Of a stretch of DNA of 64,000 bases, positions 47,402 through 56,800 are shown one piece after another (within the stretch, counting starts at the first letter, position 1; every line of letters begins with the position of its first letter). Under the pieces are notes generated by a model. It had not been told where the DNA came from. It saw only the letters and a list, made by a program, of their open reading frames with translations, and made no database searches. The stretch comes from Rhodococcus sp. UNC23MFCrub1.1 (GTDB taxonomy: Bacteria > Actinomycetota > Actinomycetes > Mycobacteriales > Mycobacteriaceae), in the NCBI RefSeq assembly GCF_000686025.1, contig NZ_JMLQ01000010.1, forward strand, positions 1 to 64,000. Direction: 5' to 3'. The position numbers and the translations under genes were made by a program.

Positions 47402-48235
47402 ATGACGTTCGACGAGGTGGCCGACGAGCTGTACGGGCTGGACCCGTCCGACTTCGTCGCCGCGCGCACCGGCCGGCAGAAGCAGGCGCGTTCCGACGGC
47501 GACAAGGACCTGGCCAAGCAGATCGGTGCGCTGCGCAAACCGACGATCGTCGGGTGGGTGCTGAACGTGACGGTGCGCGACGCGGAGGACGACGTCACAG
47601 ACCTGCTCGACCTCGGCGAAGCACTTCGTGAGGCGCAGCAACATCTGCGGGAAGGCCGGAGGCCGGCCGGTCGACCGTCGGGTGCCACCCTCCGCACGTT
47701 GACGAAGCAGCGGCAACGCGCGGTGCGCGCGCTGGCGAGCCGGGCTGCGGAGATCGCGGAGGATCGCGGTCACCCGATCGGCGAGGACGTCGGGCGCGAG
47801 GTGACGCAGAGCCTGAATGCGGCGCTGTCCGATGCGGACATCGCCGACGAGGTGCGGCGCGGCCGGATGCTGGGGGCCGCCGAGTACAGCGGGTTCGGCC
47901 CGATGGGGCTGGTGTCCGTCGATCCCGAACCCGCGAAAGAACCGGAACCCGAACCCGACGACACCGCCGAACGGGAGATGGAAGAGCAGCGAGCCCGCGC
48001 ACAGGCCGAACTCGACGACGCCGAGGCTGCGCTGCAGGATGCGACCGAGGCGCTGGAGCACGCCGACCATCGCGTCGACGACCTGCAGGAGTCGGTCGAC
48101 GCCCTCACCGAGCAACTCGAGAAGGCCCGCGAGGACCTGGAGGCGGCGCAGGACGCGCGTTCCGAGGCGGCGTCGGAGAAGGACGCGTCGACCTCGAGGG
48201 TCCGGAACGCGACGAAGCGCCTCGATCGACTGTGA
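47402..48235 (+). CDS. Hypothetical protein with C-terminal coiled coil
   Basis: 277 residues. The N-terminal part (1-165) is charged and mostly helical: it starts MTFDEVADELYGLDPSDFVAART and contains RKPTIVGWVLN. A Pro/Glu-rich hinge (EPAKEPEPEPD, near residue 180) follows. The last 95 residues form a long acidic coiled coil (EEQRARAQAELDDAEAALQDATEALEHADHRVDDLQ). The N-terminal pattern looks like a conserved actinobacterial protein of unknown function. A CATAAT box nine bases before the ATG could be a -10 element for a nearly leaderless mRNA. No function is proposed. Confidence 0.75.
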   Translation: MTFDEVADELYGLDPSDFVAARTGRQKQARSDGDKDLAKQIGALRKPTIVGWVLNVTVRDAEDDVTDLLDLGEALREAQQHLREGRRPAGRPSGATLRTLTKQRQRAVRALASRAAEIAEDRGHPIGEDVGREVTQSLNAALSDADIADEVRRGRMLGAAEYSGFGPMGLVSVDPEPAKEPEPEPDDTAEREMEEQRARAQAELDDAEAALQDATEALEHADHRVDDLQESVDALTEQLEKAREDLEAAQDARSEAASEKDASTSRVRNATKRLDRL

Positions 48236-48247
48236 TCGAGGCGCTTC
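48214..48247. terminator. 14-bp perfect hairpin between convergent genes
   Basis: GAAGCGCCTCGATC at 48214-48227 pairs perfectly with 48234-48247 across a six-base loop. The stop codon of the upstream gene (48233-48235) sits in the hairpin. No T tract follows, so it may act as a bidirectional or Rho-assisted barrier. Confidence 0.5.
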
Positions 48248-48259
48248 GGCGGTGACGGG

Positions 48260-49555
48260 TCAGGCGCAGTTGCCCGCTGTCGGAACGTCGCGGAACCGGG
48301 CGTCGAGCCAATTGGTGCCGGCGCCGAGTCCGATGAAGTCGGGCAGGACGTGGCCGAGCGCGAGCCCGGGGAGGAAGAACGGCAGCTGCTGAGTGTTCAG
48401 CTGGACGTTCGAGCCCTTTCCACACCAGGTTGCGGCGAGATCGACGGCCTGGCCGTGCGGAACGATGTCGTCGCCCGTGCCGGTGTCGATGTAGACCGGC
48501 GTGGTGGGCGTGCGGTTACCGATCTTGTTCTCGGCGAGAACTGTCTGCGCCTCGGGAATGCGCTTGAGGTAGTCCGACAGCGACTCGCCGGTGGTGATCC
48601 ACTCGTTGGTGCGGTGGAAGCCCACGGTGAGTGCACTTTCCACGACGCACTGATTCTCGAGTGCCGCCAGCGCAGCCTTGCCGGCCGGGTTGGTCGACGC
48701 GTCGATGATCGGGCCCAACTCGGGGTTGGACCGGCGCAGACCGTTCAGGGTGTAGCCGATGACACCGGTGAGGATGGTGCCGTCGACCTGGGCCAGCGTC
48801 GCTGCCAGATCGGCGACGGGGGCACCGGCGTAGGTGCCCTTGATGTCCAGCTCCGGTGCGTACTCGGGAGCGAGCTCCACGGCTGCTGCCACGGCGCCGC
48901 CGCCCTGGGAGTAACCCCAGAGGCCGACCGGGGATTCGGGTCCGACCTTGGTGTTGCCGAGTTGCTGCGCGGCGCGCGCCGCGTCGAGCACCGCGTGCGC
49001 TTCGGCGGCGCGGTTGACGTAGGTGTGCGCACCCGGCGTGCCCAGACCGTCGTAGTCGGTGATGACGACGCCGTAGCCGCGGGCCAGCAACGCGTAGGTG
49101 GAGAGCAGCTCGTACTCGACCATGAGTCCGAGTACGGGGGTGTAGGTGAGGACGTTGTTCAACTGGTGCGACGGCGCGCACTGGTCGCCCTGGCCGTGGG
49201 TGCCGGGGGCGATCACCACGAGCGGGCGCGGACCGGGGCCGGTCCACTCGGCCGACGGGTCGATGTACGTCCCGGTGACGGCCACCGGCGCGTCGTTGGC
49301 GTCCTGCGACCGGTACATCAGGCGCGTCGCGGTGCCGGGGATCGGTCCCTGCGGCAAGGGAAGCGACAGTGCGAGATTCGACGGCCCGGTACGGATGAGG
49401 TCACCGTCGTTCCCGGCGGGAAGCGGCGAGGGGGGCGTGTAGAAGCTCGAGGCCGGGCCGGGGGGTTCGGCGGTCGCCGTGGGCACCACCGCGCCGAACA
49501 GACCGAGACACATCACCAGACCGACGCCGGCAGACCGCAGTTTCCGCACATTCAT
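48260..49555 (-). CDS. Secreted lipase/esterase (LIP family)
   Basis: 431-residue exported alpha/beta hydrolase. A signal peptide is evident: positively charged MNVRKLR, a hydrophobic core, then VPTATA-E with cleavage near residue 29. The nucleophile motif is GYSQGG (near residue 216), preceded by VITDYDGLG; DTGTGDDIVPHG supplies the acid region. The overall pattern matches the secretory lipases related to Candida LIP enzymes that are common in Rhodococcus and Nocardia. It probably hydrolyses acylglycerols or other esters outside the cell. The substrate range is unknown. Confidence 0.88.
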   Translation of the reverse strand: MNVRKLRSAGVGLVMCLGLFGAVVPTATAEPPGPASSFYTPPSPLPAGNDGDLIRTGPSNLALSLPLPQGPIPGTATRLMYRSQDANDAPVAVTGTYIDPSAEWTGPGPRPLVVIAPGTHGQGDQCAPSHQLNNVLTYTPVLGLMVEYELLSTYALLARGYGVVITDYDGLGTPGAHTYVNRAAEAHAVLDAARAAQQLGNTKVGPESPVGLWGYSQGGGAVAAAVELAPEYAPELDIKGTYAGAPVADLAATLAQVDGTILTGVIGYTLNGLRRSNPELGPIIDASTNPAGKAALAALENQCVVESALTVGFHRTNEWITTGESLSDYLKRIPEAQTVLAENKIGNRTPTTPVYIDTGTGDDIVPHGQAVDLAATWCGKGSNVQLNTQQLPFFLPGLALGHVLPDFIGLGAGTNWLDARFRDVPTAGNCA

Positions 49556-49736
49556 CCCATCGACAACGGGGCCCTGGCGGGCCCACTACCGCCCTGACCG
49601 TAAGTGATGGGGCCCACTTCCGAGAAGCCGGTGTGACCCCGACCGCGGACTTCGTGCTCGATCACTTTCCGAGCCCGAGCGGACGGGGCCGGACCACAAC
49701 AGGGTCGGGCGGAAACAGACCCTCTAGCCTGAAGCC

Positions 49737-50294
49737 ATGAACGCGTCGGACAGTGTCGAAGGCTCGCAACCCCCGAAGCCGCCCCGCCCGTCGGTGCACG
49801 TGACGCCCATGCGGGAGCCGGTTCCCGACGAGCGCCCACGCGCCGTCGATGCCGCCGTGATCCTGTGGAGTCTGTGCCTCGTCGTCCTGGCGGCCACCGG
49901 CGCGCTGCTGGGACTCGACCACCAGGGACTACGGTCGCGCCTCGCCGACGTCCTCTCGGCCGACGCCCCCGGCACCTCGGCGGAGGACATCGACTCGACG
50001 GTCCTCATCACGCTCGTCGCCGGTGCTGCCGTCGGCGCCGTTGTTCTCCTGGTGGGACTGGCCGGCATCCTGCAGATCCGCGGCCGACGCCCCACCGGAC
50101 GATCCACGCTGACCCTGGTCGGCATCGTCGCCGCCGCGGGATCGATCGCGTTCTGGATCGCGACCTCCGATGCGCTGGAGCAGCCCACGACGTATGCGCC
50201 GTTCGTCGTCGCGGCCCTCGCTCTGCTGGGCACCGCTCCGCTGTTCGTCCCCGCCGTCGGGCGATGGCTCGCGGCCGCTCCCGTCCGGCGCTGA
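49737..50294 (+). CDS. Small four-helix membrane protein
   Basis: 185 residues. A Pro-rich cytoplasmic tail (residues 1-38) precedes about four membrane helices (AVILWSLCLVVLAATGALLG; TLVAGAAVGAVVLLVGLAGIL; LTLVGIVAAAGSIAFW; FVVAALALLGTAPLFVPAV). There is no motif that I recognise. The ATG at 49737 is preceded by TAGCCTGAAGCC, a weak ribosome site. It converges with iniC, two bases between stops. The function is unknown. Confidence 0.7.
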   Translation: MNASDSVEGSQPPKPPRPSVHVTPMREPVPDERPRAVDAAVILWSLCLVVLAATGALLGLDHQGLRSRLADVLSADAPGTSAEDIDSTVLITLVAGAAVGAVVLLVGLAGILQIRGRRPTGRSTLTLVGIVAAAGSIAFWIATSDALEQPTTYAPFVVAALALLGTAPLFVPAVGRWLAAAPVRR

Positions 50295-50296
50295 TC

Positions 50297-51766
50297 TCAG
50301 CGGCGGTCGAGCTCCGCGAGGATGCCCTCGGCGCTGCGCGCGGCGATGTCGCACGCCCGCGCCGTGAACCGGTCGAGCAGCGGATGGGACGCGCGGGAGC
50401 GCCAACTGCGGACCGCGTCGAAGGCCGTCTTGCGCTGCAGTTCCACCGAGTCGTCGGGATCGAGCCCCAACCGCGTCGTCGTCTCGGTGCCCTGCGCACC
50501 CACCAGTCGAGCGAGCTCCGCCTTCTCCGGCTCGGGCAGCCGCACCTCGCGTGCCCGTAGCTGACCGAGCAGACGCAGTTCCTTGAACCCGTGGACGTCG
50601 GCGAGGGTGGATCCCACCTCGTCGATGATGGCGCGCGATCCCGCGGCCGGTGAGGCGCGCAGCACGCGATCGAGAGCGACGAGGGCCGAGTGCGCCTTGA
50701 GCTGGTCGGCTCGCTCGCCGAACTGAACGTCGATGATGTGCCGTAGCTCCTCGAGTCCACTGCGCTCGACGAGTTCCCTTGCGAGCGAGGGCGAATCGCG
50801 CGTGCCCATGCGGATGAGCGTGACGGCCATCCGGATGCCGAAGAGCCCGAAACGGTCGACGAGTCCGGCGCGCGTCTCCGCATCGACGGGGAGTGGCATG
50901 TCCGGGCGGGAGAAGCGGTCGGCCGACAGCATCGCCAGTTGGAGGTCGTCGGGCGGAGCGTCGGCCAACGCGACGAGCGCGCCGAACTCGCTCTGCCGCA
51001 ACGTCCGTGCCCCGAGGGCGAGCAGGCCGGCGACGGGCACGACGGCCTGGCACAGACCGGTCTTCTCGAGCTCCACCGCGAAGCGGGACGCCACTTCCTT
51101 GGCCGACATCATCGCGTCCATGCGACCGGCGCCCACCTCGTCGGCACGCGAGACGACGCCGACCACGCCGAGGGGGCCGGAGTCGCCACCGACCGCGTCG
51201 TTGATGCGGGTGAGGAACGACGTGTCGGACGCGCTCAGGGTGCGCAGGAGATAGACCACGGCGTCGGCGCCGGACGCGGAGTCCTCGGGCGTCAACATCG
51301 ACAACGTCCGCTCGGACACGTCCAGGGACAGCGACGACGTGCCGGGGGTGTCGATGATGGTGTTGCGGGCCAGGGTTCGCGCCGGCCACTCGACGTCGAG
51401 GCGGTCCACGCGGTCGGCGGTGAGATCGCCGAAGTCGAACGACAGTCGACCACCCCGTCGCAACACCGGGATGCTCATCGAGCGGTCCCCGTCGTACCGG
51501 GCCGTCACCGAGGGAGACGTCCCGCGGCGGTACCACGTGACCACGCGGGTGCACTCGGTCGCGTCGGTGGGGGCGATGTCCTGTCCGACGAGCGCGTTGA
51601 GGAGCGTCGACTTGCCGGCCTTGAGTGATCCGGCGAGCGCGACGCGCAGCGGCTCGTCGAGCCGGTCCGCGCAGACGCGCAACGCATCCCGGACGTCCGG
51701 CTCCCGCACGTACTCCGCCTGCGCCGCCGCGACGAGTTCCCGCGCACGGTCGAGCGTGACACTCAC
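50297..51766 (-). CDS. iniC: IniC-like dynamin-family GTPase
   Basis: 489-residue GTPase resembling mycobacterial IniC, the isoniazid-inducible dynamin-like protein. The P-loop is GSLKAGKSTLLN (near residue 47), followed by the G2 Thr region (ATECTRVVTW), the G3 motif DTPG in IIDTPGTSSL (near 133) and an SRAD G4-like motif. The rest is helical stalk; no membrane span is apparent. It overlaps iniA by four bases (51763-51766) and is last in the minus-strand run. Mycobacterial IniA/IniC respond to cell-wall stress and are linked to membrane remodelling. That role here is extrapolated from family and gene order. Confidence 0.85.
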   Translation of the reverse strand: MSVTLDRARELVAAAQAEYVREPDVRDALRVCADRLDEPLRVALAGSLKAGKSTLLNALVGQDIAPTDATECTRVVTWYRRGTSPSVTARYDGDRSMSIPVLRRGGRLSFDFGDLTADRVDRLDVEWPARTLARNTIIDTPGTSSLSLDVSERTLSMLTPEDSASGADAVVYLLRTLSASDTSFLTRINDAVGGDSGPLGVVGVVSRADEVGAGRMDAMMSAKEVASRFAVELEKTGLCQAVVPVAGLLALGARTLRQSEFGALVALADAPPDDLQLAMLSADRFSRPDMPLPVDAETRAGLVDRFGLFGIRMAVTLIRMGTRDSPSLARELVERSGLEELRHIIDVQFGERADQLKAHSALVALDRVLRASPAAGSRAIIDEVGSTLADVHGFKELRLLGQLRAREVRLPEPEKAELARLVGAQGTETTTRLGLDPDDSVELQRKTAFDAVRSWRSRASHPLLDRFTARACDIAARSAEGILAELDRR

Positions 51767-53736
51767 GAGCCGGTACCGATCTGCGTGCGGTCCGCACGAG
51801 CCGCCTCGACGACCTTGTCTGCCTCGGCGGCCTCGACGGCCTCGGGGTCGAGCTTCTGCGCGATGCTGCGCAGTGCAGAGATCTTCTTCAGTGACTGCTC
51901 CAGTTCGGCTGTGCGCGCGGCACGCTCGGACGAGGCGCCGGTCGCCGCCTCCTGCGCGGCACGCAGCGAGTCGCTCACCGAGCGCACCGTCTGATCGGCC
52001 ATGTCGGTGAAGTGGTCACGGAGCTGGCGCTGGACGAGCCGCAGGCGGTCCTTGGACTCCTTGCCCACCTGGAAGCTGACGTCGTCGGTGAACTTGCGGA
52101 TGGCGACCTTCGCGTCGGCCCGCCGCTTGAGCACCCGCGCCTCCTTGTCGTCCTTGTAGGCCTTGCTGCCCAACAGGACTCCGGCGCCGAGCGAGATCGG
52201 ATTGAGCAGCGCCAGTCCCATCATCGTCGTGATGAGTCCGAACATGAGCACGCCGCCGTAGGAGCCGCGCATGCCCACGAGCACCTTCGAGGTGATGCCC
52301 ATCCGGCCGGACTCGAGGTCCCCCAGTGAGGTCACCGGGTCCATGACGCCGTCGACGTTCGCGATGTTCATCGCCGGGATGTGCGCATCGGCCGTCTCGG
52401 CGAAGTGCCGAGCGACCGTCTCGGCGAGCCACAGGGACCGCTCGTGCGCCCAGACGAAGTTGTCCCCCACGGCGGAGGCGATCTGGTCCTCGAGCCACTC
52501 ACCGATGCGCGGCCAGTCCTTGCCCGGGTCTCCCCCGTCGACCGCCTCCTCCGCCTCACGGGTGATGACGCGCAGCCGGTCTCGCAGGTCGTGGTCGATG
52601 TCGGCGGCCAGATCGGTGATGCCGTCGTTGAGTGTCTGCTGCCACCGACTGCTGCGCTTCTGCATGTCCTCGGCGTTGGCCCGCGCCTGTTGCAGACCGG
52701 CCACCGCCGCGGCGGCGGTCTCCGGATCGCGAAGCGCCGCGAGTTCACTGCCCAGGGCGAGGGCGAGATGCTCGGACACCGAGCGGACGTCGAGAGCGAC
52801 GGCCTTGCGAGTGGTGGCGTCGGCACGCTGCACCACACCGCGGAGGAAGTCGTAGAGAGCCGGGAAGCCGGCCTCCTTGTCGAGCGAATCGTCCTTCAGC
52901 CGCAGCGCGTGCGAGCGGAGCATCGACGAGATCGGCATCAGCGGAACGTCGATGCCCTGCCGCGCGAGGTGCCCGCGATCGGCCTCGACGATGCGCCGCC
53001 AGTGCGGGTACAGGTCGGTCTTGGTCACCAGGCACGCGACCGCCGGGCACAGAGTCACCACCTGGCGCAGGAAGGCCACCTCGGGCTCGGTGAACTCCTG
53101 ACTCGAATCGGACAGCACCAGAACGGCATCCGCCGACGTGACCAGACCCAGGGTGCTGTTGGCGTGCGGGTTGCCGTGGCCGCCGACGCCGGGGGTGTCG
53201 ATGACGACGAGCCCGTCCTTCAGCAGCGGGCTGGGCACGGAGATCTCGAGGCGCAGGATCTCGCGACCCTCCGCGCGCGGGTCGGTCGGTGTGACGGCAT
53301 GGATGTCCGCCATGGGGATGTCGATGTGCACCGGGTCGGCACCGATCTCGCCGACCACCAGCTCCGCCCGCTCGGTCTCCGCGTACGCGACCATCGTGGG
53401 CACCGCGGTGGTCTCGTCGTCGCCCACCGAACACACGTCGAGGCCCAGCAGCGAGTTCACGAACTGACTCTTGCCCTGCTTGAGCGGTCCGACCACGACG
53501 ATGCGCAGGCGCGGATCGAGCACCCGCTCACGCGCCGCCGTCAACCGGTCGAGAAGGTCGCGGCGACCGGCACCGGACGCCACCTCGCCCATCCGGGACA
53601 GGAGCTCGGCCAGCTGCGTCGCCTGCGTCGGCGCGGGGGTCTTCCCGGCGCCGGTCTGCACGGCGGGTGGTGCGTCGTTCTGCATGTGGTCCCGATCTGT
53701 CTGCGGTGGCAACGGGTCGAGCGCGTCTGTGAGCAT
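51763..53736 (-). CDS. iniA: IniA-like dynamin-family GTPase
   Basis: 657-residue dynamin-like GTPase. The P-loop is GPLKQGKSQFVN (near residue 83), G3 is VIDTPGVGG (near 178) and G4 is TKTD (near 240). A helical stalk carries a hydrophobic hairpin (GGVLMFGLITTMMGLALLNPISLGAGVLLG, near residues 492-522), the expected membrane-inserting paddle. A coiled-coil tail ends the protein. Mycobacterial IniA forms membrane-binding assemblies and can mediate fission in vitro. The start may be the ATG at 53736 or the internal ATG at 53685. Upstream, a perfect 16-bp hairpin separates it from the iniB-like gene; downstream it is coupled to iniC. Confidence 0.88.
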   Translation of the reverse strand: MLTDALDPLPPQTDRDHMQNDAPPAVQTGAGKTPAPTQATQLAELLSRMGEVASGAGRRDLLDRLTAARERVLDPRLRIVVVGPLKQGKSQFVNSLLGLDVCSVGDDETTAVPTMVAYAETERAELVVGEIGADPVHIDIPMADIHAVTPTDPRAEGREILRLEISVPSPLLKDGLVVIDTPGVGGHGNPHANSTLGLVTSADAVLVLSDSSQEFTEPEVAFLRQVVTLCPAVACLVTKTDLYPHWRRIVEADRGHLARQGIDVPLMPISSMLRSHALRLKDDSLDKEAGFPALYDFLRGVVQRADATTRKAVALDVRSVSEHLALALGSELAALRDPETAAAAVAGLQQARANAEDMQKRSSRWQQTLNDGITDLAADIDHDLRDRLRVITREAEEAVDGGDPGKDWPRIGEWLEDQIASAVGDNFVWAHERSLWLAETVARHFAETADAHIPAMNIANVDGVMDPVTSLGDLESGRMGITSKVLVGMRGSYGGVLMFGLITTMMGLALLNPISLGAGVLLGSKAYKDDKEARVLKRRADAKVAIRKFTDDVSFQVGKESKDRLRLVQRQLRDHFTDMADQTVRSVSDSLRAAQEAATGASSERAARTAELEQSLKKISALRSIAQKLDPEAVEAAEADKVVEAARADRTQIGTGS

Positions 53737-53772
53737 TCACCATCTGCGGCGGTGTGACCCTCACGGTAAGCG

Positions 53773-53812
53773 CCGACGACCCCGTACGCATAAGCGCGTA
53801 CGGGGTCGTCGG
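53773..53812 (-). terminator. Perfect 16-bp intercistronic hairpin between iniB- and iniA-like genes
   Basis: CCGACGACCCCGTACG at 53773-53788 is perfectly complementary to 53797-53812 with an eight-base loop. No T tract follows in either direction. It may partly terminate transcription, or stabilise the iniB message so that iniB is made in excess over iniA. Confidence 0.55.
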
Positions 53813-53831
53813 TGTTACAGAGCGCGGGTGA

Positions 53832-56800
53832 TCAGTTGGCGTCTCCCGCGTCGGCCGCGTTGTCATCGGCCACAGCGCCGGTGTCGAGGCCGTCGTCCGC
53901 GGAGCTCAGTCCACCGCCGAGGGTGTTCGACAGGCCGTCGGTCAGGCCACCGGTGAGTCCGCCGCCGAGCCCGGAGACGGTGTCGGTGAGGCCGTCGCCG
54001 ACTCCGCCGACCGCCGCCGCGGGGCCGTCGAAGGCACCCTCGGCGTCGACGTCCTGCCAGGAGGTGGCCTCGCCGGCGATGTCGCCGCCGAGTCCGCCGT
54101 CCGTGGTCACTGCGCCGAGCGCGTCGCCGGTGACGTCGGTGACCGCGCTCAGGCCCAGTCCGTCGGTCGCTCCGGTGACGCCGCCGAGCACGGCGTCGGT
54201 GGAGTTCTGGAACTGGCCCACCGCGTCGGCGGTGGCGTCGATGCCGCCGTCGAGTGCGCCGGTGAACTCGGACGTGTTGTCCAGTCCGCCGGTGACCTCG
54301 CCGTCGGGCGAGATCTCGAAGCCGCCGAAGACGCCGCCCGCGCCGGTCGCAGCGCCGGTCAGGCCGCCCTGCAGCTCCGAGCCGAGCTCGAGCCCGCCCT
54401 GCGTGACGCTGTTCAGGCCCAGCCCGAGGCCGCTGGCGAGGCCGCCGCCCAGGCTCGCCACCGCACCGGTGACCGCGTCGGGATCGGTGACCGCGCCGCC
54501 GACACCGGTGAGGGTGCCGTCCAGTCCGCCGGCGACCGCACCCACGGCGCCGAGGCCACCGGTGAGGGTGGTCAGTGCGCTGAGGCTGCCGTCGAGGCCG
54601 GTGTTCGCGTCGAGCAGTCCGCTGATCGGCAGACCCTCGGCGTCGAGCGCGCCGCCGGCGGAGACCGCCGTGTCGAGTGCGGCGTCGAGCATCGTGGTGA
54701 GGTCACCCGTGGCTCCGAGTGCCGTTCCCAGGGACGCCACCGGATCGCCGCCGCCGGCGATGTCGAGCAGAGCGCCGAAGGCTCCGCCGAGCTCCGCACC
54801 CGCCGTGCCGCCGACGCCGAAAGCTGCGGTCAGCGTCGCGGGCAGGTCGCCCAGGGCGCCGGTGTCCACGCCGCCGACGAGGCCGAGCGCCCCGTTGAGC
54901 GCAGTGCCGAACTGGCCGACCGGGTCGGTCTCCAGGTCGAGGACACCGCCGACGTTCAGTGCGTCGCCGAGTGCGGCGGAGACGATGCCGCCGAGGTCAC
55001 CCTCGAGCAGTCCGTTCGCATCCAGATCGGCGAGCACCGTGCCGCCGAGCACCGTGCCCAGTGCGGTTCCCAGTCCTGCTGCGGCTGCGCCGCCCAGTCC
55101 CAGTGCCGCGGCCAGGCTGCCCGTGAGGTCCGGCAGCTCCGTGTCGGGCAGGCCGACTCCCGCGACCAGGCCGAGGCCGGTCGAGACAGCGCCGCCGAGC
55201 AGGCCGGCGAGGTCTGCGTCCAGATCGAGATCCGGAGCCGCACCGAGCACCGTGCCGAGCGCGGCGTCGAGGTCCAGCCCACCGGCCAGCAGTGCACCGA
55301 GCTGGGCCTGCAGATCGGCGGTCAGGGAGCCCCCGAGAGCGGCACCGAGAGTGGCGCCGACCGTGGCGGCGACATCGCCGCCGGCGGCCAGAGCACCGCC
55401 GAGTGCAGCGCCGACCGTGGCGGCCAGATCTCCGCCGACCAGGCCGTCGAGATCGAGCGCCCCGCCGAGTCCGAGCGCCGTGTTCAGGGCGCCGGCCAGG
55501 GTGGCCGCACCCTCACCGGTGATGCCGAGAGCGGCGGTGACAGCGGCACCCAGATCGGCACCCGCGGTCAGGTCGGTGACGCCGGCGAGGACGCCGCCGA
55601 GGGCGAGTCCGAGTTCACCGGCAGCGTCGCCACCGAGGCCGAGAGCCACGCCGAGGGCGGTGGACAGCTGCGCCGCCACATCGCCGCCGAGCAGTGCCTG
55701 CAGGTCACCGGTGAGCAGCCCGCCGGCGCCGAGGGCAGCGCCGAGCGAACCGGCGAGCGCACCGACGATGTCGGTGTCCAGTGCGCCGGTCAGGCCGCCC
55801 AGCAGGTCGGCGTCGAGCAGACCGCCGACGGCTCCGAGCCCGTCCAGATTCGCGAGCCCGTCGAGATCGACCAGCCCGCCGAGTCCGAGTGCGCCGCCGA
55901 GGACCGTGCCGAGTGCGGCGTCCAGATCGACGCCGCCGCCCAGCAGACCCGCGAGCTGTGCGCCGAGGTCGCCCGACAGGGCGGTCCCGAGCACGCCGCC
56001 GAGGGCGGCGCCCACGTTCGCGGCCAGCGGGCCACCGGCCGACAGTGCTGCGCTGAGCGCGGCTCCGACGGTGGCGGCGACGTCCGCGTCGGCACCGAGG
56101 ATCGCGGTGAGGTCGAGACCGCCCGCAGCTCCCAGCATCGCGTCGAGTGCGCCCGAGAGCGTGGCGGCGGCATCGCCGGTGACACCGAGTGCACCGGCGA
56201 GGACCAGTCCGAGATCGGCGCCGGCCGTCAGGTCGGTGGCAGCACCGACGAGCCCGCCCAGTGCCAGGCCGAGGTCGCCACCCAGTGCGCCGCCGGCGCC
56301 CAGGGCGCCGGAGAGTGCGGCACCCAGAACGGCGGTGAGGTCGCCGCCGAGCAGTGCGGTGAGGTCGACGTCGGTCAGGCCGCCGACGTTCAGTGCGGCG
56401 GCGAGCGTGGTGCCGAGCGTGCCGACCAGGCCGGCGGCCGCGTCGGCACCGATGCCGAAGACCCCGTCGAGGTCGAGAGCGCCGCCCAGGACGGCGGTCA
56501 GTGCGGTACCGAGATCGGCGCCGCCTGCCAGCAGTCCGGTGAGCTGGGCGCCGAGGTCGGCGCCGAGCACGGCAGCGAGGGTGGTGCCGAGTGTCGCGCC
56601 CAGTCCTGCGGCGACGTCGCCACCGGCGGCGAGTGCGCCCGTGAGCGCAGCCGTGATGTCGGCGCCTCCGACCACACCGAGTGCGGCGTCGAGCGCGCCG
56701 GCGAGCTGCGCGGTGAGTCCACCGGTCAGGTCGCCGTCGAGGCCGAGGGCCGCGGTGAGCGCCGCTGCGAGGTCGGCGCCGAGGACGCCGTCCAGGTCCA

